Assembly: GCF_017309385.1 (NCBI RefSeq)
Contig: NZ_JAFJMJ010000001.1
Location: forward strand, 2,046,001-2,110,000
DNA length: 64,000 nt
Reading direction: 5' to 3'
Source: Amycolatopsis sp. 195334CR
GTDB lineage: Bacteria > Actinomycetota > Actinomycetes > Mycobacteriales > Pseudonocardiaceae
Below are positions 8,771 through 17,116 of this stretch, piece after piece; within the stretch, counting starts at the first letter, position 1, and each line of letters begins with the position of its first letter. The position numbers were made by a program, and so were the translations under genes. The notes under the pieces are model-generated. The model did no database searches. It was given only the letters and a program-made list of their open reading frames with translations, and was not told the DNA's origin.

Positions 8771-9126
8771 CCGGGACCGCCGCCATGCGGTACAAGGAGA
8801 TCATCGGCCTGGCCAGGGGCGCGGAGGAGAACCTCCGCACCTGGGAGCTGGCCAGGGCCGACGAACTGGAGCGCGTACTGGCCGACGCGCACGAGGCCGT
8901 CGCCGCCGCGAAGGAACGCGAGGCGCAGACCATCGAGCGCGTCAACCGCTGGTGGCGCATGGCCGACGACAACGTCTCGCGGCTGTCGTGGCTGGAGGTC
9001 GGCCTCCCACCGGAGCCGAGCCCCTCGGCCCGCGGCGCGTACCTCGACCGGTATCTGGAAGAGGTCCGCGCCGCGTACCAGGACCTGGTGCAGGCGATAC
9101 TGAAGCTCGGCTGGCGCGCCCGCTAG
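8767..9126 (+). CDS. helical protein, last gene of the FtsK-type operon
   Basis: 119 residues. The ATG overlaps the ATPase stop (ATGA), showing translational coupling. Residues ~5-65 form one long charged coiled-coil-like helix (rich in Glu, Ala and Arg, with AAAKEREAQ in the middle). A Trp-containing segment (RWWRM, LSWLE) and a short C-terminal helix follow. No membrane segment or signal. The TAG stop shares the palindrome CTAG with the stop codon of the convergent nuclease gene. Function unknown; it probably acts with the ATPase. Confidence 0.8.
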   Translation: MTGTAAMRYKEIIGLARGAEENLRTWELARADELERVLADAHEAVAAAKEREAQTIERVNRWWRMADDNVSRLSWLEVGLPPEPSPSARGAYLDRYLEEVRAAYQDLVQAILKLGWRAR

Positions 9127-11603
9127 ACGCCGGGCTTCTTCGCGAGGATCTGCTCGAGCCAGTCGAGCAGGTCGAAGATGCCGTCCTGCACGGCGTTCCC
9201 GGTGCCCGGCCGGAACCGGACCACCTGCGGGTCGTGGTCACTGGCCTGCACGGCGAACTCGGCGTTGATGTGCACCACGTCGTAGTCGACACCGCGCGGC
9301 GCCCGCGAGGCGAGGATGTGGTCCAGCACCTGCGAGTTGCCCTCGAACACGTAGCTGTACCGCTCGTTCTCCGGCAGCGTGTCGATCAGCGCCGTGAGCG
9401 CACCACCCGCGGTCAGCTTCCGCACCGAGGGCGAGAACGGGAAGTCGTTCAGGTCACCGGCGACCACCACGTTCGCGTTGCGGTCCGCGGCCAGCAGCTG
9501 GTCGACGAACCCGCGCAGCACCTCGGCCTGCTGGAGCCGTTGCGTCTCCGAACCGCGTGACGGCGGCTGGTACCGGCCGTGCGTCGGCTGGTCACCGCCC
9601 TTGGAGGCGAAGTGGTTGGCCACCACAAAAACCTTGCGCCCCTGGAAGACGAACTCGCCGGCCAGCGGCTTGCGGCTGTTCGCCCAGGCCGCGTTCGCCG
9701 GGTCGACCCGGCCGGGCGAGACGGTCAGCTTGGCCTTGCCCCGCTCCTTCTCCACGCCCACCGGGGTGGTCGCGTCGCCGCCCGGGCGGTCCACAAAGGA
9801 CACGCGCGCCGGGTTGAACAGGAAGCCGACGCGGATGTTGCCGCCCGGCTCACCGCCGTCGCTGACGTCGACCGGGTCGATCTGCCGCCATTCGTAGCGC
9901 GGGCCGCCCTTCGCCGCGATGGCGTCGGTGAACCGCTTGAGCGTCTGGTCGGCGGCGACCACGCCGTCCCCTTCGGCCTCGGCACCGTTGTTGTCCTGGA
10001 TCTCCTCCAGGGTCACCACGTCCGGCGCCGCCAGGTGGGTCACGATGCCGTCGGCCAGCGCGTCGAACTTCGACTGCTCGTCGACCGCGGACAGGTTCTC
10101 CACGTTGTAGGTGGCCACGGCCAGCTCCCCGGTGCGCTGCTTGCGCGTGGTCTCGCGGACCAGGCCGTTGTCCTTGACCTCACCGAGCGCGGTGGCGAAC
10201 AGCGTGTAGCCGCCGAAGCTGTCGTACTCCACCGGGCCCGAGGTCAGGCCGGTGAGCACGTCACCGGTGTTGGCCTGCGGGAACGGCCGCTCGGCGAACG
10301 GGATCAGCGACTCGATCTTGAGCACGCCGGTGTTCGGCCGGTCGTAGCCGAGGTAGGCGCTGCCACCGCGGGCGGTCGCGTTCTCCTCGGGCTTGGTGGT
10401 CACGTACAGCTCGTTGTACTGGGTGCTGCGCCCGACGATCCGCGTGTCGGAGATCTGCACGATCTCGCTCTCGTGGGCCTCCCAGAAGTCCAGCGAGTAC
10501 TTGGCGGGCTCCAGGTCGAGGCCTTCGATGCTGCCGCCCGGCTGCGCCACCAGCGCGCCCGGCACGGTGTCCGGACCGGCGACCGTCGGCGCGGGCAGGG
10601 CGTTGCCGCCGGAGGTGACCGTCCACTGTGCACTGGTCAGCTCGGTCAGCGACTGGTAGTTCGAGCTCGCCGGGTTGTCCGGGTAGAACTCCTTGACCGT
10701 GCCCGCCGCGCTCACCGCGTCGCCCACCTTGACCGCGGGCGTGGTGCTGCCGGTGAAGACGAACAGGCCCTCGCTGGTGCGCGGGTCGTCGTCCGGGTTC
10801 GGGTCGGTCAGCCAGAAACCGCGGGCGCTGCCGAAGGTGCGCAGCGCGGTGACCACGCCGGTGACGTCCTTGACCCGCTTGCCGTCGAACGGCGAAAGGC
10901 GCTTGGTGCCCTGGATCTCGTGGATCCGCGCGGGGGTGCCGGGGTCGGCGCCGCCGGGGGTCTCGCCCTTGCTGTTCACCGGGGTCGGCTCGCCGGTGGT
11001 GAAGTCGGCCGCGTTGTTGTCGGTATCGGCCAGGGTCGCGCGCGCCGAGGAGGTGCCGTTGGCGGTCGCCGCGGCGGCGGTGCCCTCGCGGACCACGGCC
11101 GAGCCGTACCCGACGAGGTCGCGGACGCGGGGGTCGGCCGCGCAGTCGGCGGCCGTGCGGCAGGTCAGCCGTTCGGTGCCGTTGACCAGCGCCACGGTGC
11201 CCGCGGTGGCGGACATCGCGATGGTGCCGGTCGCGTCGGCGGACGGCAGCTGCGTGGTGCCCCCGGCACCGCTCGCCTCGGCGACCAGGTACCGGCCGCC
11301 GGGCTGGAGGCTGCCACCCAGCGGGGTGACCTGCCACTGGCTGGACGGGCTCGCCGAGGCGGGCAGGTACTGCACGCTCCAGCCGTCCAGCGGTACCGCG
11401 GCCGAGGCGGTGGCCAGCTCGATGAAGTCCGAGGTCAAGGTGGCTCCGGAGTTGCCGCCACCCCCGTAGACTTCGGTGATCACCGCGTCCGGGCTGGGCA
11501 CGGCCAGCGCGGCGGGGGCGAGCGTGACGGCAAGGGAGACGGCCACCGCACCGGCGGTGGTGGCCGCCGCGGTTCGTCTGCGTCGGAGCGAGGTCACCCG
11601 CAT
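9123..11603 (-). CDS. secreted ExeM/NucH-family endonuclease
   Basis: 826 residues. The signal peptide (residues 1-33) has an Arg-rich n-region, a hydrophobic core and an ALA cleavage site. A lamin-tail domain (about 35-190; VITEVYGGGGNSG, SDFIELA) is followed by an OB-like middle region and a C-terminal endonuclease/exonuclease/phosphatase domain (about 490-810). That domain shows ATYNVENL, VTLEEIQDNNG, VVAGDLNDFPFSPS and the terminal SDHDPQVVRF metal-binding motif. The protein is expected to degrade extracellular DNA, providing phosphate and nucleotides or remodelling matrix. Its stop overlaps that of the convergent operon. A GTG two codons downstream (11597) is an alternative start. Confidence 0.92.
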   Translation of the reverse strand: MRVTSLRRRRTAAATTAGAVAVSLAVTLAPAALAVPSPDAVITEVYGGGGNSGATLTSDFIELATASAAVPLDGWSVQYLPASASPSSQWQVTPLGGSLQPGGRYLVAEASGAGGTTQLPSADATGTIAMSATAGTVALVNGTERLTCRTAADCAADPRVRDLVGYGSAVVREGTAAAATANGTSSARATLADTDNNAADFTTGEPTPVNSKGETPGGADPGTPARIHEIQGTKRLSPFDGKRVKDVTGVVTALRTFGSARGFWLTDPNPDDDPRTSEGLFVFTGSTTPAVKVGDAVSAAGTVKEFYPDNPASSNYQSLTELTSAQWTVTSGGNALPAPTVAGPDTVPGALVAQPGGSIEGLDLEPAKYSLDFWEAHESEIVQISDTRIVGRSTQYNELYVTTKPEENATARGGSAYLGYDRPNTGVLKIESLIPFAERPFPQANTGDVLTGLTSGPVEYDSFGGYTLFATALGEVKDNGLVRETTRKQRTGELAVATYNVENLSAVDEQSKFDALADGIVTHLAAPDVVTLEEIQDNNGAEAEGDGVVAADQTLKRFTDAIAAKGGPRYEWRQIDPVDVSDGGEPGGNIRVGFLFNPARVSFVDRPGGDATTPVGVEKERGKAKLTVSPGRVDPANAAWANSRKPLAGEFVFQGRKVFVVANHFASKGGDQPTHGRYQPPSRGSETQRLQQAEVLRGFVDQLLAADRNANVVVAGDLNDFPFSPSVRKLTAGGALTALIDTLPENERYSYVFEGNSQVLDHILASRAPRGVDYDVVHINAEFAVQASDHDPQVVRFRPGTGNAVQDGIFDLLDWLEQILAKKPGV

Positions 11604-11704
11604 TCCTCTCGTTCGGAAGTACGGGAGGCATCTTTACCCAGACGGGTGAACGAGGGAAGTCGTTCGCACAACGGTTACCAGCGAGGGGGACCGGCGACGA
11701 ACAG

Positions 11705-11742
11705 CGAAGGCGGGCACCGGGAGATCCCGGTGCCCGCCTTCG
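11705..11742 (-). terminator. strong stem-loop terminator after the IniB-like gene
   Basis: Perfect 18-bp stem (CGAAGGCGGGCACCGGGA and its complement) with a 2-nt spacer, 25 bp past the stop of the IniB-like gene. It insulates that gene from the nuclease gene downstream on the same strand. Confidence 0.8.
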
Positions 11743-11766
11743 TCGGTGCGTCGAGGAGGGTGGTGC

Positions 11767-13041
11767 TTAGAGGCCGAGGCCGTCGGTGAGGTCGCCGACC
11801 ACCGGCAGGTTGCCCACCTGCGGGGCCAGGTCGCCCACCGGGGTGCTGTCGACCAGGCCGCCGACCGGGCTGTCCTGGACCGCGCCGGTCACGGTGCCGG
11901 TCACGTCGCCGACGGTGTCGGTGAGCTCGCCGACCGCGGGCAGCTCGTTGGCCACCGGGAGGTCGACCGGGAGGTCCGTGGGCAGCTCGGTGGGCAGGTC
12001 GACGGGCAGCGCCGACAGGTCGGTCGGCAGGTCCACCGGCAGCGCGGAGGTCAGGTCGCCGAGGCCGTCGAGGCCGAACGAGCCCAGGGCCGAGTCCGCG
12101 GCGGGCAGCTCGGTCGGGAGGGCGGAGGTGAGGCTGTCCACCGGCAGGGCCGAGGTGAGCGAGTCCACCGGCAGGGCCGAGGTGACGTCGCCCAGGCCGT
12201 CGACCGGCAGCTTCGAGGTCACGTCGTCCAGGCCGAACGAACCCAGCGGCGAGTCGATCGAGAGGTTCAGCGCCTCGGTCGGGTCGCCGGTCACGGCCGC
12301 GCCGACGCCAACGCCGAACTCGCCGAGCGGGGTGTCCAGGCCGCCTTCGACGCCCACACCCTCGGTGCTGGCGGCGAGCGCGGCGTCGCCGCTGACCACG
12401 CTGGCGTCGAGGCCGGTCGAGGCGGACAGACCGCCGAGGCCACCGGCCGCGGCCAGGCCCGCGCCCACGGCGTCGGTGCCGACGCCACCGCTGGCGGCGA
12501 GGCCGTCGAGGCCCACCGCGGTCGCGCCCTGGGCGGCGAGGCTGTCGTTGCCGAAGCCGAGGCTGCCGGCCAGGCCCTCGGAGCCACCGGCGGTGGCCAG
12601 GCCCAGGTCACCGAGGGCGGTGCCCACGCCCTGGCTGGCGGCGAACTCGGTGCCGTCGGCGGCGATGGCGCTGCCACCGGTGAGGAGCTCGTTGGCGAAG
12701 CCGAAGCTGTTGGCGAACGCGCCGTCCTCGACCTGGGTGGCGGAGGCGAAGTCGCCCAGCACCGGGGCGACCTGGCCGGTCACCTGGTGGGCGAAGAACT
12801 CGAGGGTCTGCACGACGTCCCCGGCCCCATCGGTGGGGAGCGCGCCGAGCAGGTCGGTGGTCGGCAGCCCGGCCTGGTCGGCGACCAGCGGCAGCACCTC
12901 CTGCACGTCCTGCGCGGTGACGTCACCCAGGCCGGCGTCGCTCAGCACGGCGGTGGGGTCGGCGGCGAAGGCGGACCGGGCAGCGTCGTCGGTCAGCAGG
13001 TTGAGCACGAAGTCGTGCAGGGTCACGTCCTGGAGAGACAA
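11767..13041 (-). CDS. IniB N-terminal-domain protein with degenerate SALPVD-type repeats
   Basis: The N-terminal ~65 residues (LHDFVLNLLTDDAARSAF, then a DPxAVLxxAGL helix and a QDVxxVLPLV helix) match the IniB N-terminal domain, a small helical module found in mycolate actinobacteria. The remaining ~350 residues are Ala/Gly/Asp/Leu-rich and repetitive: a Gly/Ala-rich block of repeats (LGFGNDSLAAQG type), then alternating T-S-A-L-P-V-D units and P-T-D-L-P-V-D units. No membrane segment or lipobox is visible. TTG 13041 is chosen as start because AGGAG lies 7 nt upstream; an in-frame ATG at 13056 would place that AGGAG inside the gene. IniB of M. tuberculosis is induced by cell-wall antibiotics; the same control is possible but not shown. 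Confidence 0.82.
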   Translation of the reverse strand: MSLQDVTLHDFVLNLLTDDAARSAFAADPTAVLSDAGLGDVTAQDVQEVLPLVADQAGLPTTDLLGALPTDGAGDVVQTLEFFAHQVTGQVAPVLGDFASATQVEDGAFANSFGFANELLTGGSAIAADGTEFAASQGVGTALGDLGLATAGGSEGLAGSLGFGNDSLAAQGATAVGLDGLAASGGVGTDAVGAGLAAAGGLGGLSASTGLDASVVSGDAALAASTEGVGVEGGLDTPLGEFGVGVGAAVTGDPTEALNLSIDSPLGSFGLDDVTSKLPVDGLGDVTSALPVDSLTSALPVDSLTSALPTELPAADSALGSFGLDGLGDLTSALPVDLPTDLSALPVDLPTELPTDLPVDLPVANELPAVGELTDTVGDVTGTVTGAVQDSPVGGLVDSTPVGDLAPQVGNLPVVGDLTDGLGL

Positions 13042-13304
13042 GGTGGAACTCCTCATTGGCGGGAAAGCGTCCAGGCACGACGGCGAAAACCGGCCCGCGT
13101 GCCGGATCTGACGTTATGGACTCGAGACCGAACGGTCATCGGGGATCACGCGCGGCGATCCCCCTCATCCGAACGAGGGGTCACCCACTCACCCATTAGG
13201 GGGTTAGGGGATCACCAACTGGGTGCGTCCGCCCCACTAGGACTTTTGCCACAGCCCGACCGGGTGGACCGGTAATTCCGGCACCGGTGGCCGGGTGCCG
13301 TGGC

Positions 13305-13319
13305 TAGCATGGCGCGATG
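13305..13319 (+). promoter_or_regulatory. leaderless promoter -10 and start of mptB
   Basis: TAGCAT, a 6-nt spacer GGCGCG and the ATG of the mannosyltransferase gene. The identical 15-mer TAGCATGGCGCGATG occurs at the start of the RHH gene at 43431. No Shine-Dalgarno sequence is present. The 13042-13304 interval otherwise holds the divergent IniB-like promoter; I saw no clear operator. Confidence 0.45.
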
Positions 13320-14696
13320 CTCCGGGCTGATCAACTCCGCTGGACCGGGTTCGCGGGCGTGCTGCTGCTGGTGGTGACCGCGCTGATCAAGGGCCCGGTG
13401 CTGGCGGTCGGCATCGCCGGGATGGGCCTGCTGGTGCTGTCGTGGTTCCTGCTCGGGCGGGAGCTGCCGGACGCGCGGTGGCTGCGGTGGACGCAGGTGC
13501 TGTGGACGGTGCCGTTGCTGGCCGCGCCGCCCCTGTTCAGCGGGGACCTGCACAGCTATCTGGCCCAGGGGGAGATCGCGGCGCGCGGGCTCGACCCGTA
13601 CACCGTGGGGCCGTTGGAGGGTCTCGGCGCGTCCGCGATGACCGACCGGGTCAGCGGTTACTGGCGCGAGTCGCCGTCGCCGTACGGGCCGCTGTTCACC
13701 GAGTTCCAGGAGTGGATCGCCCGGCTGGTCGGCGAGAACCTGGTCGCGGGGTTGCTGGCGCACCGGTTCGTCGAGCTGGTCGGCCTGGCGCTCATCGTCT
13801 GGGCGACGCCGCGCCTGGCGGAGGCGGCCGGCGTGCCGGAGCGGGTGGCGCTGTGGCTCGGCGTGCTGAACCCGTTGGTGCTGTGGCACTTCGTCGCCGG
13901 GGTGCACAACGATTCGCTGATGCTGGGGCTCATGCTGGCCGGCACGGCCCTGGCGCTGGCGGCGCTGGGCGACCGCATCGAATGGGCGCGGTTGACGTGG
14001 GGCGTGGTCCTGGTGGCGGCCGGGGCGTTGGTGAAGTTGCCCGCCATCGTGGCGCTCGCGGTGATCGGCACGGCGCTGGCCAGGCGGTACGGCGCCACCT
14101 TCGGCCGGTTGGTGCTGTGGGGGTCGGGCATGGTGCTGGCGATGGCGTTCGTCACGACCGCGGTTTCGCTCGGCACGGGTTTCGGCTTCGGCTGGCTGCG
14201 GACGTTGACCACCTCCGGCACGGTGAACAGCTGGATGGCCCCGACGAACTGGTTCGGCTTCCTGACCGGCGGCGTCGGTTCGCTGTTCGGCGCGAGCATC
14301 CTGCAGACGATGATCGGGGTCGGCAAGGTCATCGGTTACGTGGTGATCGCCGTCGGGGTGGCGTTCGTGATCCACCGCCAGCTGACCGGGCGCCTGGCCT
14401 TCGTGCCCGCCCTGGGCGCGATGATGGCCCTCGTCGTCGTCTTCGGCCCGGTGGTGCAGCCTTGGTATGTGCTTTGGGCCGCGATCCCTTTGGCCGCCTG
14501 CCTTCCAGCCGGTCGCCCGCGGACGTGGCTGACTCTGGGGCTGGCGCTTTTCTCGGTGCTGCTGCCGCCTTCTTCGGGCAACGTGGTCGCTTTGATCGGT
14601 GGCTACCTGGGAGGCGCGGTGGTCGTCGGTGTCGGGTACGTACTGCTTCAGCGAACTCGCCGGCCCGAACCAACTGGCGCGGACAGTCCGCAATAG
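13317..14696 (+). CDS. mptB: polyprenol-phosphate-mannose-dependent alpha-1,6-mannosyltransferase (MptB-like)
   Basis: A 459-residue GT-C glycosyltransferase with about 12 hydrophobic segments. The catalytic-loop Asp is in FSGDLHSYLAQG (about residues 74-85), followed by the conserved GLDPYTVGP and SPSPYGPLF motifs of the MptB/MptA family. MptB uses polyprenyl-phosphate-mannose at the outer face of the membrane to extend the mannan core of lipomannan. The presence of this gene supports a mycolate or LAM-type envelope. The start is the ATG behind a leaderless -10 box. The function is firm at family level; MptA-like activity cannot be excluded. Confidence 0.9.
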   Translation: MLRADQLRWTGFAGVLLLVVTALIKGPVLAVGIAGMGLLVLSWFLLGRELPDARWLRWTQVLWTVPLLAAPPLFSGDLHSYLAQGEIAARGLDPYTVGPLEGLGASAMTDRVSGYWRESPSPYGPLFTEFQEWIARLVGENLVAGLLAHRFVELVGLALIVWATPRLAEAAGVPERVALWLGVLNPLVLWHFVAGVHNDSLMLGLMLAGTALALAALGDRIEWARLTWGVVLVAAGALVKLPAIVALAVIGTALARRYGATFGRLVLWGSGMVLAMAFVTTAVSLGTGFGFGWLRTLTTSGTVNSWMAPTNWFGFLTGGVGSLFGASILQTMIGVGKVIGYVVIAVGVAFVIHRQLTGRLAFVPALGAMMALVVVFGPVVQPWYVLWAAIPLAACLPAGRPRTWLTLGLALFSVLLPPSSGNVVALIGGYLGGAVVVGVGYVLLQRTRRPEPTGADSPQ

Positions 14697-14723
14697 CCGG
14701 TCACCCCGGTTCAGCCACGCCGC

Positions 14724-15818
14724 TCAGCACTCGATCATTTCACGGACGTAGCAGGTAGGCGCGTTGGCAGTGGATGTTGTCCGGAACGGGGCACCGTTGT
14801 TGTCGATGGTTGTGGTACCCGTTCTCCCTTGTGACGACCACGACAGCTCGACCACCCAGTCGCAGTCGCACCTCTCTGTTTCGCCCTCGATCACGAAGCT
14901 CTCCGGGTCTTCAAGGGCCACGGTGTAGGGGAATTTGATCGGCTTGGTTTCGTACTCCGGGGCACCGTCCATGACATTCCCCGTGTCGAACTTCGGCAAG
15001 ACAGCAGGGGGAGTCTTGTCAAGATCCACCGTCATGCTGCGGAAAACCCCATCTCCACCGCATTCTCTTTCCAAGGTGTTGCCCACGACGGGCGGTCGCC
15101 TGGCCAGAACCCTGACCACCACTTTGGTCAGCACGACCCGCGCATCGCCCTTCCCCTGGATGATCAGATTTTGTCGCCCACCCGAACCTTGCACTCCGTC
15201 GGCTACTGCCGCCCACGCCCTCCACCCGACTGAGCTTGCTTCCGAGGGCATCGGTTCTCTGATTTCGGTGGCATCCTTGCCCACCACCCACTTGTTGCCG
15301 AGCCCACAGGTCACGTCCATCATTTCCACCGTGCAGGTGAATGGCAGGTCACCGACGGCGGCCTCACTTCCTTCCTTCTGGCACGAGGTTGACCTGGTGC
15401 CCGCTGGCGATGGGCTTGCCGATGGAGAACTCACCCCTGGGCCGGGCGTCAAAGTTCCAGTCGTAACGGCGGTGGGAACCGAGGGGAGAGCGCCCGCCCC
15501 GGCCCCACCGGTTCCCGTGCTCGCGACGATCACCAACGCCGCGGTGAGAACCACAGCCAGTCCGAGCACGAGAGCGAGGACGACCTTCGGAGTCGGGCCG
15601 ATCGTGACATCGCGTGCCTGCCCGCCGATCGACACGCTGGCGCCAGCTCCACCGTTGTGACTGACGACGCCACCGTCATGTGCCATCGCCTGCTCGACAG
15701 GAGCAGTGTCGGCGCTCGCCGCCCCCACGGCGCGGCGACGTTTTTCGACGAATAACCCGACGCCGAAACTGACCGCGACCAGGATACCGACGGCGCCCCA
15801 CGCCCACACGTTCGCCAC
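14724..15818 (-). CDS. membrane-anchored protein of unknown function with large exported domain
   Basis: 364 residues from GTG 15818. A first hydrophobic segment (residues ~4-24) and a basic EKRRR stop are followed by a polar linker containing GGQARDVTIG. A second membrane helix lies at ~75-97, then a Ser/Thr/Pro-rich stretch and a ~220-residue extracytoplasmic domain with eight or more Cys residues (CGLGNKW, ERECGGDG, ERCDCDW, CYVREMIEC). The exported domain is not recognised. Upstream of the GTG the frame stays open with a convincing further membrane helix ending INLATEH, but no standard start codon is present before an in-frame stop, so the N-terminus is uncertain. GC content is lower than in flanking genes. 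Confidence 0.7.
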   Translation of the reverse strand: MANVWAWGAVGILVAVSFGVGLFVEKRRRAVGAASADTAPVEQAMAHDGGVVSHNGGAGASVSIGGQARDVTIGPTPKVVLALVLGLAVVLTAALVIVASTGTGGAGAGALPSVPTAVTTGTLTPGPGVSSPSASPSPAGTRSTSCQKEGSEAAVGDLPFTCTVEMMDVTCGLGNKWVVGKDATEIREPMPSEASSVGWRAWAAVADGVQGSGGRQNLIIQGKGDARVVLTKVVVRVLARRPPVVGNTLERECGGDGVFRSMTVDLDKTPPAVLPKFDTGNVMDGAPEYETKPIKFPYTVALEDPESFVIEGETERCDCDWVVELSWSSQGRTGTTTIDNNGAPFRTTSTANAPTCYVREMIEC

Positions 15819-15999
15819 GTGCTCCGTCGCCAGATTGATCGCAACGCCGAGCGCCGCACTGATAACAGTCGCAAGCAGCGGAAGCAGGTGCGACTTGAGC
15901 CAGGTCTTGATGACATCACCCCGAAATCACCAGGCGCGGATATCTGGGTTGTGAGTCGCCCGGGGCGTCGACGGAGTTACAGCTCGGCAGTGGAAGTTA

Positions 16000-16037
16000 C
16001 AGGCACGCCGCGGGGGGTCGTCCGCGCGGCGTGCCTG
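16000..16037 (-). terminator. stem-loop between two accessory membrane genes
   Basis: A 13-bp perfect stem (CAGGCACGCCGCG and complement, 16000-16012 and 16025-16037) with a 12-nt GC-rich loop just after the stop of the 124-residue membrane gene. It likely ends that transcript. Confidence 0.65.
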
Positions 16038-16049
16038 ACATCCTGACTG

Positions 16050-16424
16050 TCAGCCGTCGGTCAGCTGGTGCTGCCGGTAGCGCAACATGTAGATGAAGCC
16101 GATCAATCCAACAGCGGTCTGCAAACCGGTTTCACCCAGCAGCATGGCCGCGGCCACCAGCACCGCCGTGGTCATCAGCAAGACTCCGAAGACGCGGCAG
16201 GCAGTGCTCCGGCGACCGTAGAAGAGCTGATGGGTGATGGCATGCCAGCTCACGCACTGTCGACGAGCCTGCGGAGGTGCCGATTCGGCGGCGGTGAGCA
16301 GTTCCTCGATGCCGACGAAGGTTGTTTCGTTGGCCCGCAAGGCGCGGCGGCCGCGAGCAGGGTCGACCCGACCGGGCCGTTCGTTCTCTGGCCAATCGCC
16401 TGCAGCCAAAGCTATCGTTGTCAC
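16050..16424 (-). CDS. small two-helix membrane protein, unknown
   Basis: 124 residues from a GTG with GGAAGG 8 nt upstream. The N-terminal ~75 residues are soluble and charged, with an ETTFVGIEELLTAAE segment. Two adjacent transmembrane helices (residues ~78-98 and ~100-118) end in a short basic/polar tail (RYRQHQ), suggesting both termini are cytoplasmic. No family recognised. Codon usage is less GC-rich than the neighbouring core genes, in keeping with an accessory region. Confidence 0.6.
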   Translation of the reverse strand: MTTIALAAGDWPENERPGRVDPARGRRALRANETTFVGIEELLTAAESAPPQARRQCVSWHAITHQLFYGRRSTACRVFGVLLMTTAVLVAAAMLLGETGLQTAVGLIGFIYMLRYRQHQLTDG

Positions 16425-17116
16425 GCTTGTTCCTTCCTGTGGTTCTCAACGGCTGACGAAGGTGCAAGCACCTATGTGGCCCCCTGGTGCAACAGGGGGC
16501 CACATCTCTTACCAGCGTGTACGGGTGCCCGAGCTCCGTTCACGGAACACATGATGGCGAAGGCCGACCCGGCCGGTCGAGCTGATCAAGGCATGAAGCG
16601 CCAAGCGGTTGCCGAGCTATCAACCTGCGACCAGGCGGGCCGAAACTGATCACTCAATCGACATTGCTCACCCGTTCAGGGAGCCACTTTCCTGATTCAG
16701 TACGCACTGCCAGGTGCTCCATCACCCGATTTCGTGAATCACCTTCCGGCGAATGATCCTTCCGGGCGCACCGACTTCGCACCGAGGTAGATCTTGATGT
16801 GCATGCGCACGTGCAGACGCCCGTTCCATGTTGGCAAGACCGTTCGTCGCGCTATAACGACCGTTAGTCGGCGACGCGCCTTGGCTTCCCCGCCCGCGAA
16901 CAGCAACCGCGAGGGGCTGCCCGCGACGGCGACTCCCGCCCGTTCGAGCGACTCACGCAAGCCCCAGCCCGAGCCGATGGAAAGCTCATGGGCGAGGCCG
17001 GTGGTGCGACTGTTCGTCGTACCCGACACGCCGCTGCCGGGCCTGCTCACTTCCGCTGGTACCCTCGGTCAGCAGTTCGCAGGTTGTCCAGGTCAACCAG
17101 CTCATGGCGAGGCTTC
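16425..17116. other. 692-bp stretch without a supportable gene
   Basis: Open frames here lack codon bias and conserved features. The only clear structure is the strong hairpin at 16474-16505, listed separately. GC content is visibly lower than the window average. It should contain the promoters of the divergent genes at 16424 (minus) and 17117 (plus), but no convincing -35/-10 pair was found. Confidence 0.5.
16474..16505. repeat. 13-bp perfect inverted repeat
   Basis: ATGTGGCCCCCTG, a 6-nt loop, then its exact complement. It lies 50 bp upstream of the GTG start at 16424. It could be a terminator for leftover upstream transcription or a 5'-leader hairpin of the 124-residue gene. Confidence 0.6.

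Noticed and set aside
16739..17050. 103-residue minus-strand frame in the accessory region
   Set aside because: No ribosome site, no recognisable domain and no codon bias; treated as non-coding.
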